From Artemia franciscana (lineage: Eukaryota > Arthropoda > Branchiopoda > Anostraca > Artemiidae): 64,000 nucleotides of DNA. The position numbers and the translations under genes are program-made. This document shows positions 35,001 through 40,129 of this stretch, piece after piece; the stretch's first letter is position 1, and each line of letters starts with the position of its first letter. Below the pieces are notes generated by a model, which worked only from the letters and a program-made list of their open reading frames with translations, did no database searches and was not told where the DNA came from. The DNA is taken from the NCBI RefSeq assembly GCF_032884065.1, contig NC_088872.1, forward strand, positions 10,403,654-10,467,653, given 5' to 3'.

Positions 35001-37614
35001 TTTCCTGCTCAATATCGTCAAGTCTACTTTCGATCTTTTTCACTCTCTCTTCGAGTATCATGAAGCTGTTTTTTAGTGATTTTAGTTGCTTTTCGATAAA
35101 ATCAAATTTTGGCGAGTATTCCACCATCAAAGAATCATATACGTCAGATATCATTGATTCAGCCGAGTGCGGGAGTTGATTTTTTATGCGATCGGAAACT
35201 TTACGTGAGATTTCATCCCTGAGATTCGCTTTTACAGCTTCCAATTCTTGTTGAGTCTGAGTTAGTCTCATGTTCAGGTCAGAAGATTGGTTGCCTATAT
35301 CCGGGCTTGAATTTGACGGATGATTTTTCGAAAGATGTCCTGGTTGTTCAGTGCTGTTAGAAACAGTGCCCTTGCGCTTAGGACGGGACGACATCGTAAA
35401 CTACTAATTAGTAACTCTAATTAACATGAGACAAAGACTTACACGCAAGGGGGGCTTTTTTACGACCCCCCAGCTTCAAAAAGTGCCAGATATTATCCAA
35501 TTAGGTTTGCAACAGGCTAATCCAAATCAATTTCCTGCATCAGATATGACACGAACAAATTATAACACTGGTTAAACGAGTTTAGGTGTTTTCACTATGA
35601 ATGGCGGATAGCAACTCAATCAATAAATAAAATCAATCAATAAAGGGAAACTCTTGGATATTTCCCTTGATTTCTTGGGCTAGACCTGGGAAATTGTATA
35701 GACATAGGCACTGACAGATATGCTATGATGGTTTTCGAACATTGTAGTGCTGTAAAAGAAGCTCAAAAGGTAGCAAATGTCCCCTGCGTTGCTTATGTTT
35801 CAACAATATTCTATATCTTTCTATGTCAAAAACTTCGTCTGTCCAGAGTATTAGAAACTCCATTGGAGTAATAAAAGAAATAGTTGCTTTTATCAGTGCT
35901 TCTCCAAAGCGCAATTATGTTTTAACCAGAAAAATGACCGCAAAGCTATCTAAACTATGGGAAATGCACTGGATTGAACGGTCCAACTCCTTACCGCAGC
36001 TAGTGGTAGAGCTCCCAAAAATATTGCAAGCGATTGAGACCATCAGCTGGTAGGCAGAATGCGCAACTGCAGCAAAAGCCTTATTGACTGCAGTCACATC
36101 TTCCAATCTGATAGTAACTATTTGCACAGTAAGTAATATATCTGGACTGATTTTACTGCTCAGTCAGCCATTTCAAAAGAAGAGCTTGGATCTTGTCTCT
36201 ACAGTAAGCTATCTTAAGGAACTTTTTACTCAGCTGGATGTCAAGCATCAGGAGAGTGAAACCTAGCTCAAAACAGAGTTTGACGAGGTAACTAAAGTAG
36301 CAACCGAGTTAGGTTAAGAAATAAAAGTCCCAAGGATAGCAAAAAAGCAAATGAATTGGACGGATATGCCACTCAGTTTACATGATGAATTTACATGATG
36401 AATTTTTCTTCCTATATTGGACACGATCGATTCAGATCTTCCTATATTGGACACGATCGATTCAGATACCGCTTCCCATAGAAACCCTGGACACTTTTAA
36501 GCTCAGTATTAACTTGCCAATAAATTGTTTGGAAACAAAGAAACAGCAATCCGTTGCTATGAGTTATGACTTGTCAGTACATTACTGGCCAGTAACTAGC
36601 TTCAGCTCCCAATTGGTTTATGAATCTGCCCTGACTGGAGAACCGACAAAAGGAAAAACTTGGTGGCTTTGTCTGAGAGAAAGCAATGCAGGATTGGGTA
36701 GAATACATGAACCACTAGGGGAAGCTTTTCACAAACACAACTGCAATGCTGATATTTTTCCAAATTTTCCGGCACTCTTCCAGATCCAGATGCATGTCAG
36801 TGAGGTACATGCAGTGAGGTAAAGCTATTTGAACAAATAAAAGGTGAGAATTTGTTGCATAATATTGATAATTTTTCTATAAATGAAAATTTATAAATAG
36901 CTTTACAGAACTAACAGCTAAATGACAGATAGAAGCAGAGGCATGCAACTTTCAATATCAGTAAGATACATAAGGCTTAATGGAGAATGGGGTTTTATTT
37001 TTGCAACAAGCTACGCCCACACTTCCTAAAATCCTGGAACGGCCCTTGTGGATTTCAAACTGTAAGCTATACAAAAACTATGGGTTGATCCCACTTTTTA
37101 GGGCTGTATTAAAAGAAAGTTTGAGATAGTTTTTTGCAGTGAGTTATTTGTACCAGAAGAAGTATTCAAATAATAAACAAGAAAATCACACATTTTGGGA
37201 AAATTAGCATTTAAAGAAAAAAAAGAAAGATAACAAATGATCCTTTTTAACTTGTCCAAACTTACCAAAAACATGAATTAGGACACCAACATGATCAATA
37301 TAAATTGAGCTGCAGTTATATAATAGCTGTATAAGACCATCACCTAATGCTCGGCAGAAATCATCCCAATAGCAATTACGAATCAATTGAAAAACATCAC
37401 ATGAAGTCGAGCCAATTTGATTAGTGCCACTAACCCCATTTGATAATAACAATTTAATAGAGTCTTCAATTAGTTTATCATATACAATCCATCCACTTGT
37501 GATAACTGTATTTTTGGATGAAACTTTGGCTATGAGGTTTGCTGGTAAAAACTGTCTCAGCAGACTCACTTCTTTGTTTGGGTGAAGGAAACGAAGACTA
37601 TTTTTTGGTCTCAT
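4878..37614 (-). CDS. TERT: Telomerase reverse transcriptase, seven-exon gene
   Basis: TERT is the catalytic subunit of telomerase: it copies the telomerase RNA template onto chromosome ends in the nucleus. Coding exons on the minus strand, in gene order: 37614-37266, 28074-27858, 21788-20830, 19850-19307, 17000-16761, 10206-9974 and 5095-4878. All introns are GT-AG. Junction phases are 1, 2, 1, 2, 2, 1 and each agrees on both sides, giving 2760 nt (919 residues plus stop). Order of parts: TEN-like domain (about 1-130), basic linker (about 130-190), RNA-binding domain with T motif IPKPDG (445-450), motif A with Asp522, motif B' GLPQG (635-639), motif C VDD (Asp676, Asp677), motif D (about 702-711), motif E (WxNFCG, 729-734), and thumb/CTE (about 765-919). 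The T motif before the RT domain separates TERT from retroelement RTs. Assignment is by remembered family motifs, not a search. Start codon and any 5' non-coding exon are the least certain parts. Confidence 0.93.
6050..7060 (-). pseudogene. RTE-like LINE reverse transcriptase fragment, split by an insertion
   Basis: Minus-strand translation of 7060-6890 gives a peptide with LLDLDYADDLSFLDKNLSKL, the RT motif C (YADD) of RTE-like and related LINEs. Translation of about 6400-6150 gives EKIDQMNSFAYLGSIISKHG and then SRIAKTQG, the conserved segment shortly downstream of motif C in the same family. The two parts should be nearly contiguous but are separated by about 440 bases of unrelated sequence. 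Frames are broken. This is a dead fragment inside a TERT intron. Confidence 0.7.
6455..6888 (+). mobile_element. Short retroposon-like insertion inside the RTE-like fragment
   Basis: About 430 bases interrupt the RTE-like RT relic and end in an AATAAATAAATTATTATTATTATTG tail, a simple-repeat 3' end of the kind found on CR1-like LINE tails and SINEs. The 142-codon plus-strand frame here is hydrophobic and Phe/Leu-rich because of T-richness and is not convincing as a protein. Clear target-site duplications were not identified. Orientation is inferred from the tail. Confidence 0.4.
8260..8282. repeat. (GATA)n microsatellite
   Basis: Five GATA units in a row, followed by gtgtatttcaaaaacccatgg. 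The arrangement resembles the inverted 3' tail of a truncated LINE. Confidence 0.6.
9974..10206 (-). CDS. TERT: TERT exon 6 (thumb domain)
   Basis: Acceptor: T-rich tract plus CAG at 10209-10207. Donor: ACTG|GTAAGA at 9974/9973. The exon is 233 nt with phase 2 in and phase 1 out, matching exon 5 before it and exon 7 after it. Residues 770-848 include PKLTRTLVTKMGWIALDPTI, which follows the vertebrate TERT pattern K-L-x3-L-x2-K-x4-L-D-x2-(V/I)-N just after motif E. Then come MMRFTCLV (compare the RFHACV segment) and FLFRIITELKAVIVTKFT, which matches the FFLRVISD-type helix. A competing acceptor eight bases inside the exon (TTTTAG) would break the frame, so the upstream CAG was chosen. The overlapping 94-codon plus-strand frame is treated as a shadow. 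Confidence 0.85.
11900..14330 (+). pseudogene. Degenerate CR1/L2-like LINE (endonuclease-RT ORF2 remnant)
   Basis: Plus-strand translation with frame changes gives successive pieces of a non-LTR ORF2. About 12330-12530 reads YKFDVFKYRPI, then FQEKFINNYLLHFPEV. About 13250-13350 has LLIDLQKAFDLV-like sequence (RT motif A, with the catalytic Asp). 13366-13584 reads VVKYKNVYSDSLTTSSGVSQ, then GTLLVPLLFLVMINNLA (motif B and what follows). About 14230-14310 matches a typical ORF2 C-terminus (RYRKSFVPAFVK-like). Many stops and frameshifts make it non-functional. The family is judged from remembered CR1/L2-type elements. It lies antisense to TERT within intron 5. Confidence 0.75.
14790..14960 (+). 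pseudogene. RTE-like LINE C-terminal fragment
   Basis: A plus-strand frame reads MVRWLGHVLRRRNNRLPNIE followed by LFGPSQR. This is the highly conserved RWLGHVLRM-x-DDRLPK-x-x-LFGQPS segment near the C-terminus of RTE-like LINE polyproteins. A related fragment is present at about 38 kb on the other strand. Only about 40 residues are recognisable. Confidence 0.6.
15150..15915 (+). pseudogene. Mariner-family (Tc1/mariner) transposase relic
   Basis: Pieces of a mariner transposase appear in order on the plus strand across several frames. The first is a helix-turn-helix region (REIILNNRGRTIDEAAKI). Next comes VITGEESxHFGxDTKTKQ, where functional copies have VITGDESW. Then follow SNVKTMLIGFSDM and a VNQPFYLKILK stretch, and finally a NNAPAHTALSVRQ-like stretch before YHPPY. 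The catalytic Asp positions appear as Glu in the first block and Asn in the NNAPAH block, and there are several stops and frameshifts, so it is dead. The two minus-strand frames over this interval are shadows. Confidence 0.85.
16761..17000 (-). CDS. TERT: TERT exon 5 (RT motifs D and E)
   Basis: Acceptor TTTCAG at 17002-17001 and donor CAAG|GTTTGT at 16761/16760; 240 nt, phase 2 in and 2 out. The first base completes an Arg codon started by exon 4. Residues 691-711 (YPDFGISFKNTKC) give motif D, equivalent to the vertebrate PEYGCVVNLRKT, with the lysine retained. Residues 729-738 (WANFCGVAFD) give the motif E primer grip, equivalent to FPWCGLLLD. The following segment, rich in Ser and Leu, leads directly into the exon 6 thumb sequence. 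Confidence 0.9.
17001..19306 (-). other. TERT intron 4 (about 2.3 kb)
   Basis: Spans the donor CGAAG|GTAATT at 19307/19306 to the acceptor at 17001. No gene recognised. The 61-codon minus frame at 18950-19135 and the plus frames at 18171-18374 and 18674-18917 have no family resemblance or codon pattern that I could defend. Confidence 0.5.
19307..19850 (-). CDS. TERT: TERT exon 4 (RT motifs A, B' and C)
   Basis: The acceptor is a long T-rich tract ending in CAG (19852-19851). The donor is AAG|GTAATT at 19307/19306. Length 544 nt, phase 1 in and 2 out. Residues 516-530 (IHFASSDVKDAYGSI) form motif A, with Asp522 at the catalytic position. Residues 635-651 (GLPQGWALSGALCDIYL) form motif B', and 673-680 (RGVDDYLY) form motif C, with Asp676 and Asp677. 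Spacing between A and C fits a TERT palm. Between A and B' there is a lengthy insertion (IFD-like; about residues 550-620), as in other TERTs and unlike most LINE RTs. Confidence 0.93.
20830..21788 (-). CDS. TERT: TERT exon 3 (RNA-binding domain, T motif, RT motifs 1 and 2)
   Basis: Acceptor CACTTTTCAG at 21790-21789 and donor TTGG|GTAAGT at 20830/20829; 959 nt, phase 2 in and 1 out. The exon starts SFDKRRPYDPR (residues 190-200). Residues 306-352 (LPKSLLGGRC, then FDLQEVMEGIKWSYFKW) match the RNA-binding domain pattern (vertebrate LVPPGLWGSRHN, then LSLQELTWKM). Residues 373-450 run from MWLLAYFVPFITSSCF through LVYYHKVAWLK to VVKWIPKPDG. This matches the TERT T motif and RT motif 1 (WLMSVYVVELLRSFFYV, then FFYRKSVW, then IPKPDG). 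It ends with HKRWKTFRQSL, equivalent to IHRAWRTF, just before motif A. Confidence 0.95.
22370..22440 (-). pseudogene. Decayed partial copy of TERT exon 3 start
   Basis: Read on the minus strand, this stretch (TTTGATAAAAGACAGC, later ATGATCCCCG, later CCAAACAAAGTCAA) tracks the first 60-70 bases of TERT exon 3 (TTTGATAAGAGACGGC, ATGATCCTCG, TTAAACAAAGTCAA), in the same order and spacing. The acceptor CAG is changed to CGA and the following sequence diverges. It lies about 600 bases upstream of the real exon in gene orientation. Confidence 0.7.
22985..23275 (+). CDS. Candidate first coding exon of an unidentified membrane protein
   Basis: A long pyrimidine tract ends in CTACAG at 22984. The first suitable ATG is at 23092, and the frame then runs 61 codons to a strong donor, TTTG|GTAAGT at 23275/23276 (phase 1). 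The peptide starts MFLIYYVAGAVFWFLCLFIV, then FLMKKS, then a polar Ser/Lys/His-rich stretch. This looks like an N-terminal signal anchor, as in single-pass ER proteins. I do not recognise the family and found no following exon. It would be a gene nested antisense in TERT intron 2. A chance open frame with lucky splice-like ends cannot be excluded. Confidence 0.3.
23370..25160. repeat. Dispersed repeat block
   Basis: The start (aaaggccatattaaactta, then agaaattactattaaagaataaatgaaa) matches the arms of the foldback element at 38.5-39.9 kb. The phrase ggagcgacattaaaacttaaaacgaac recurs at about 24935, with close relatives at about 23540 and 24370. G-rich patches alternate with AT-rich stretches. 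No intact protein frame is visible. The block runs up to the array beginning at 25260. Confidence 0.55.
24979..25112. repeat. Imperfect inverted repeat (hairpin)
   Basis: The left arm (gatgttcccttctcaa, then cactctttacgctaaagttt) is answered by aaactttagcgtaaag, then ttgagaagggaacatc. Arms are about 45 bases with few mismatches and a loop of about 30 bases. It could fold into a long hairpin as DNA or RNA. It is probably the palindromic end or core of a non-autonomous element. Confidence 0.75.
25260..27245 (+). repeat. Tandem array of about 290 bp units with minisatellite head and hairpin end
   Basis: The head (25270-25440) repeats a unit of about 45 bases, agagctcatatgg...gaggtcggaagagcc. 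The body repeats a unit roughly 290 bases long, marked by atttaaaataagag, then caaatttcatt, then a C-run, then gagcggatccg, then gtttcatcccgatccct. Markers recur near 25733, 26021, 26316, 26608 and 26913. The end holds a (GACA)n run (27168-27200) and a perfect 8 bp stem CACTTGGT-TAAT-ACCAAGTG at 27222-27241. An inverted relative occupies about 57440-59520. Confidence 0.8.
27858..28074 (-). CDS. TERT: TERT exon 2 (end of TEN-like domain and basic linker)
   Basis: Acceptor CTTGTAG at 28081-28075 and donor AAAAAG|GTTTGT at 27858/27857; 217 nt, phase 1 in and 2 out, fitting exon 1 and exon 3 exactly. The first part (GKLMPIVHVSRF) continues the TEN-like domain. The rest (KRKYDELC, then HCKKRKVSKGS, then KRNNKKTIKKKR) is a Lys/Arg-rich, low-complexity linker like the poorly conserved TEN-RBD linker of other TERTs, and it may carry a nuclear localisation signal. 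Sequence similarity alone is weak. The assignment rests on position, strand, phase and character. Confidence 0.72.
28262..28350 (-). pseudogene. Decayed partial copy of TERT exon 2
   Basis: The plus-strand string ttgccaaattttgagtacaa followed by ttcatcatattttctttt matches 27953-27989 in exon 2 (ttgccaaatgttgagcacaa, ttcatcatattttctttt) with two substitutions. A shorter second echo, gatcatattttcttttcatt, follows at 28333. The match then ends. It lies upstream of the real exon in gene orientation. Confidence 0.7.
31449..34466 (-). CDS. LINE ORF2: AP-like endonuclease and reverse transcriptase
   Basis: A 1005-residue polyprotein that nicks target DNA and copies the element's RNA at the nick. 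The endonuclease (EEP) domain covers about residues 55-275, with WN at 60-61, GDFNFD at 198-203 and SDHLP at 264-268. A central linker follows. The RT domain covers about 500-780, with NWRPIS at 569-574, motif A FVDFRKAFD at 639-647, motif B GVPQGS at 697-702 and motif C FADD at 728-731. A C-terminal region of about 200 residues follows. All key catalytic motifs are present and the frame is uninterrupted, so it may still be functional. The motif style fits the CR1/jockey group; the exact clade is not determined. Confidence 0.93.
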   Translation of the reverse strand: MFSRLLQLEKNRFSLDNILSSDVGSRSEFSDKQPARLSKYVAVDDVSAPVMLSGFQILHWNCHLTTSHEDVVDIINKLNSEVQVIGICESFISEQCPASLFNFPGYTLISKNRSLMGRGGLAFIIKDDIKFKVREDLSLWIEGKIETFAIEIVTSNNNPLLISSVYRPPGASPDFFLEEIEILISEINRNFDKIVIIGDFNFDLLDLQAKNLDFLNVMLSFGLFPLNSIPSRLTDHSATLIDNVFVTEVMVEDSMCDVLIHSGSDHLPLLCLLQKLSHCKIKRKNKILRRDMKEVNLAKFKNEVSSLDWEVVYNEKDDASKAFNIFSDILYPVFEKNCPLNKINCKKAKPRKPWINDEILSLIRQRNKLYCQYLDNPSEMILNEFKELRNYVNNSKRNAKNEYYLNCLKIKEGNIKDTWGIVREVIGCEKKDMCITNLKTSNRIIHDKLEIANYMGDYFSKIGSVIQNEVSRGSCAVNIKVNPSSMQNGFEFVPCNVEEVEKIVCSLKSNSSGVDGLNLKAFNYVSVYLLPVLVHLINLSMVKGHFPSELKQSKIIPLHKGGDPSEPCNWRPISILPLFSKIYEKVIYKRLYDFLDSKKILYNGQFGFRSKHSTSHAVHHLLSFVDNAFENNMIPLTVFVDFRKAFDTVDFNTLLSRLSGLGLGSTCVKWFSSYLHGRTIKVALSDISSREFGVKCGVPQGSVLGPLLYLIYVNSLASHVGVEELNSFADDTAIIVIGSCLVQVAHKANLALERLRSFTIGSSLAVNASKTNYIIFSRTGRLLNDNNNIFFGHLPIKQVFEIRYLGFYLDNNISWKKHCSVIGAKMARGLGILRRVKKTFPFKILKIIYFSLVHPYIDYGCVHWASNFFSNYKRIQILQNKSIRLIADIKEQVESKTTASFSRCNVLNVGQIRDYQASIFVFQSMKHICPEYFHDYFSMNQEYHNYDTRNSQLLSHEQRKTVRSSYVVRNLGPSVWNSLPAGIRESVTLYGFKNKLKMFYLSNRF
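34467..34584 (-). other. Inter-ORF spacer of the LINE with a long homopolymer
   Basis: 118 bases separate ORF1 from ORF2. In element orientation a run of about 23 T lies just after the ORF1 stop. The spacer has no other notable feature. Confidence 0.7.
34585..35394 (-). CDS. LINE ORF1: coiled-coil nucleic-acid-binding protein
   Basis: A 269-residue protein starting MSSRPKRKG, just upstream of ORF2. Residues 1-45 are polar and Ser-rich. About 45-130 has heptad-like Leu/Ile/Val spacing with many charged residues (ERVKKIESRLDDIEQENR), consistent with a coiled coil for trimerisation. About 130-235 (SLIFSGV, later VYRFTLPENPTRPDMI, later VARKVFAAKSKL, later IFVSESLTKKRR) resembles the RRM-like and C-terminal domains of LINE ORF1 proteins. 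It probably binds the element RNA in the RNP. No zinc knuckle is visible. Confidence 0.82.
   Translation of the reverse strand: MSSRPKRKGTVSNSTEQPGHLSKNHPSNSSPDIGNQSSDLNMRLTQTQQELEAVKANLRDEISRKVSDRIKNQLPHSAESMISDVYDSLMVEYSPKFDFIEKQLKSLKNSFMILEERVKKIESRLDDIEQENRLDSLIFSGVKQAPGADVKSCINNIISDKMGVQVYVSELTKVYRFTLPENPTRPDMIAPVLAQFSSKDVARKVFAAKSKLAKSGIFVSESLTKKRREILQLARDRLGNHNVWSDHGRIFARSGNDARTRRLWSCDDI
36409..36467 (+). repeat. Two tandem copies of a 29-30 bp unit
   Basis: The unit cttcctatattggacacgat followed by cgattcagat occurs twice head to tail within the hAT relic. It is a recent local duplication. Confidence 0.85.
37266..37614 (-). CDS. TERT: TERT exon 1 (TEN-like N-terminal domain)
   Basis: The exon opens with ATG directly after a T-rich tract and CAG (37616-37615) and ends at TTTTTG|GTAAGT (37266/37265); 349 nt, phase 1 out. 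The peptide starts MRPKNSLRFLHPN. Residues 80-117 (IRNCYWDDFCRALGDGLIQL, then LYNCSSIYI, then VLIHVFG) match the TEN pattern of vertebrate TERT (GAWGLLLRRVGDDVLVHLL, then CALFVLV, then AYQVCG). The TEN domain supports anchoring and repeat-addition processivity. Because an acceptor sits right before the ATG, a 5' non-coding exon or an alternative start upstream is possible. Confidence 0.78.
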
Positions 37615-37619
37615 CTGAA

Positions 37620-38000
37620 AGAAAAATAAAAAAAAAAAAAAAAAACAAGAAAAACAGAGTACACAGTACAGGAGATCCTTTCTTCGAATTTTTTTAAGAC
37701 ACTAAACCAGCTTAAATTTGGATGGTTTTAGGGTTACAGAAAAGTTTTGTCAATCTTGCCCAACAAGCCCAATCTTGTTTCAAGCCTGGTATTTTGAAAA
37801 CATACTTCAAACAAGCTTTCAAATAATGTTGTTGACCATACCACCTCTCCATCATACAAATCAAATTTTGTTCTTTATACTTTCTGTAATTTTTTGCTTG
37901 ACCTCTGATTTTAGGGGAGTTCTTGCCATCCTAACTTCTTTCTATAAGTTGTGTTTTCACAAGCTAATAAAATACTGTCAGCTATAACTGAAGGACTTCT
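37620..38000. other. TERT 5' flank
   Basis: The 380 bases upstream of the first TERT ATG begin with an A-run (T-run in gene orientation). I see no convincing TATA or initiator element. The 89-codon plus frame at 37718-37987 lacks recognisable motifs. Confidence 0.4.
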
Positions 38001-38004
38001 CAAA

Positions 38005-38490
38005 GTGATCACAACTTCTACTACTACTAACAATTCTCAACAACACCAAGCCGCCTGAGGCACAGCTATGCACACTTCTCCTCCATTCTAAGCTGCCCAA
38101 AGGCTCCCTCTTTACACCCTCCCAGAAAGTTCCCATTTCTCTTAAATATTTTTTTAGACTATCCTACCACCCCAACTGCAGACAACCTGCTTTATGTTTA
38201 ACCCTAGACGGTTGACCAAAAAGGACAATCGTTGGCAATCTGTCATCCTACATACACAGAACGTGCCCTAGCCTCAACCTTTCTTCCATTATGGCCCTAG
38301 AAAGCAGGATTGAACTACGCTTTTCGTACAGTCTAGAGTTCGAAATACAGTCAGTCAACTGGGTACCCCAAAAAAATCTGTAGGCAATTTCTCTGTAAAA
38401 CATCTAGCAAATCTTTGTCAGGTTCTTTGGAACCATATTTGATCACCGACATCACTGTATCTTTCAACATTCAAACGTATTCCATTGCTG
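38005..38490 (-). pseudogene. RTE-like LINE C-terminal fragment
   Basis: Minus-strand translation gives TDCISNSRLYEKRSSILLSR, then AIMEERLRxLGHVL, then DDRLPTIVLFGQPSRVKHKA, then LREMGTFWEGVKRE. This is the well-conserved C-terminal part of RTE-like LINE polyproteins. Frame breaks are present. It is the same family as the pieces at about 6-7 kb and 14.8 kb. Confidence 0.75.
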
Positions 38491-38549
38491 AAAAAAAGGG
38501 GGGGGTTTATAAGGTACCATAACCGAGACTAGTTAAAAAAGTTTCCAAA

Positions 38550-39870
38550 AGAGACGTTTTTCCAAGAAAAGTAAAGGCCATATTCAACTTTAGATCAGCA
38601 GATACAAAGACCTGTCAAAATTTAAACTAGAAACGACAAAAAATTACTATTAAAGAATAAATTAAACCCAGAACGAGCTGAAATTAAATCAACAATCATA
38701 ACAAAAAATTACAACAAGTACTAACATAAATGAATGAATTGCAAGATATTACTATTAAAGAATAAATGAAACCTAAAACGAACAGAAATTAAATTAACAC
38801 TCATAACAAACAAACATACAATAGGTACTAATATAAATGAATAAATAAATCTTAAAACGAGTGAAACATAAATTGAATATGCAAATCGAGCTTGAAACAA
38901 AGAAAAATCATTACAAACAAGAGTTTGTGTTTTGCCTCCTTCTCTAAGTGTAAAGCCTAAAATCTACTGCATCATTGGCAATTTAATAAAAACGAATTAC
39001 ATTACAAAGATTTTCTTTTTTACTTATTACAACATTGAAAATAAACATAAAAATAGAAAAGATCAAATTTTGAAGCAATGAGCTTTCAGCTATTGTAATC
39101 GTTATATATCATATATTCAGTTTAATTTTATTGGTTCTTTCCAAGACTGTTCAAGACAAATACAGTTTGACTACAAACAAGAGTTTGGATACTGTCCCCT
39201 TCCTTAGCTGTAAAAGTCTAAAGCCTACTACTTCATTGGCGCTCCACTGAAAAAGAATTATATTACAAATATTTCCTTTTTCCAATTATTACAGCATTGA
39301 AAATGAAAATAAAATTTACTGCAAAATTAACCTTGAATTGATTATCTTTCAACAATTGATATCATTATATATCATAAATTCAGTTTGATTTTATTTATGC
39401 TTTCCAAGACTGTTCAAGATCCATATAGTTTTCAGTAAAGCGCCAATGATGCAGTAGGCTTTAGACTTCTACAGTGATAGAAGGATCCCGAACTCTTGTT
39501 TGTAGTGATTTTTGTTTGTTTCAAGCTTGATTTGCATATTCAATTCAAGTTTCATTCGTTTTAAGATTTATTTATTCATTTAAATTAGTACCTATTGTAT
39601 GTTTGTTTACTATGAGTGCTTATTTAACTTCTGTTCGTTTTAGATTTCATTTATTCTTTAATAGTAATTTCTTGTAATTTATTCATTTATATTAGTACTT
39701 ATTGTATGTTTTTTTGTTATGATTGTTTGTTTAATTTCTGTTTGTTTTGGGTTTCATTTATTCTTTAAAAGGAATTTCTTGTTGTTTCTAGTTTGAATTT
39801 TAACAGATATTTGTAGCTGCTGATCTTAAGTTTAACATAGCCTTTACTTTTCTTTGAAAAACTTCTTTTC
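38550..39870. repeat. Foldback element: long inverted arms around a tandem core
   Basis: The left arm, about 38565-38960 (ctattaaagaataaat, later acaataggtactaatataaa, later gcaaatcgagcttgaaac), is matched in reverse complement by the right arm, about 39480-39860 (gtttcaagcttgatttgcat, later ttagtacctattgtatg, later atttattctttaatagtaat). Between them are two direct copies of a unit of about 245 bases (about 38935-39175 and 39175-39425), marked by acaaacaagagtttg, then cattgaaaa, then ccaagactgttcaaga. The arms also carry internal duplications. There is no protein frame. Confidence 0.85.
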
Positions 39871-40129
39871 CAGAAATTTTTGTACGTTTTTTATTGCAAA
39901 AACTTTCACGTTTTTAGAAAATACCTTATTTCAAAATCAATTTTTTTTCAATATCAAACTTTCATCAAAGTAAGGAAAGCATCTAAGTAAACAAGGTATG
40001 AAGGTAAACAAAGTATCAAAGTAACAATAAGCAAGTTCCATAATTCAGAGCAATTTCTCCGAGGCAGTGGGGTGGTCGAACCCAGAAACATATTATTTGG
40101 CCTTTGAACTATTCTGAGCAAATTGGCTA

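Larger units (their letters stand above)
31122..35540 (-). mobile_element. Nearly full-length CR1/jockey-group LINE
   Basis: A two-ORF non-LTR retrotransposon on the minus strand. ORF1 (35394-34585) precedes ORF2 (34466-31449), and a 3' UTR of about 310 bases ends in an A-rich tail, seen as the T-run at about 31124-31132. Both ORFs are open over their full expected lengths, so the copy is young relative to the hAT it interrupts. The 5' limit is uncertain (about 35450-35600). No clear target-site duplication was found by eye. Confidence 0.85.
30300..36830 (+). pseudogene. hAT (DUF4371/ZMYM1-like) transposase relic, interrupted by a LINE
   Basis: Left part (30300-31080): EEPHWLLLSNKMRGFLCKYC is the zinc-finger region, and 30768-31079 contains ENFRELLTYRVNSGN, then ETYISKPMQNELIDCW, then FYSIIVDEITDV, the DUF4371 core of hAT elements. 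Right part (35660-36830): SSVQSIRNSIGVIKEI-like sequence, then WIERSNSLPQLVVELPKILQ, then a C-terminal block ending NADIFPNFPALFQIQ that leads into the dimerisation region. Several stops and frameshifts are present. The LINE at 31.1-35.5 kb sits between the two parts in the opposite orientation, so it inserted later. The element is antisense to TERT. Confidence 0.82.
28075..37265 (-). other. TERT intron 1 (about 9.2 kb)
   Basis: Bounded by GTAAGT at 37265 and TAG at 28075. It contains a decayed partial copy of exon 2 (about 28265-28350), AT-rich sequence with nothing recognised (28350-30300), and the hAT relic split by a young LINE (30300-36830). Confidence 0.6.
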
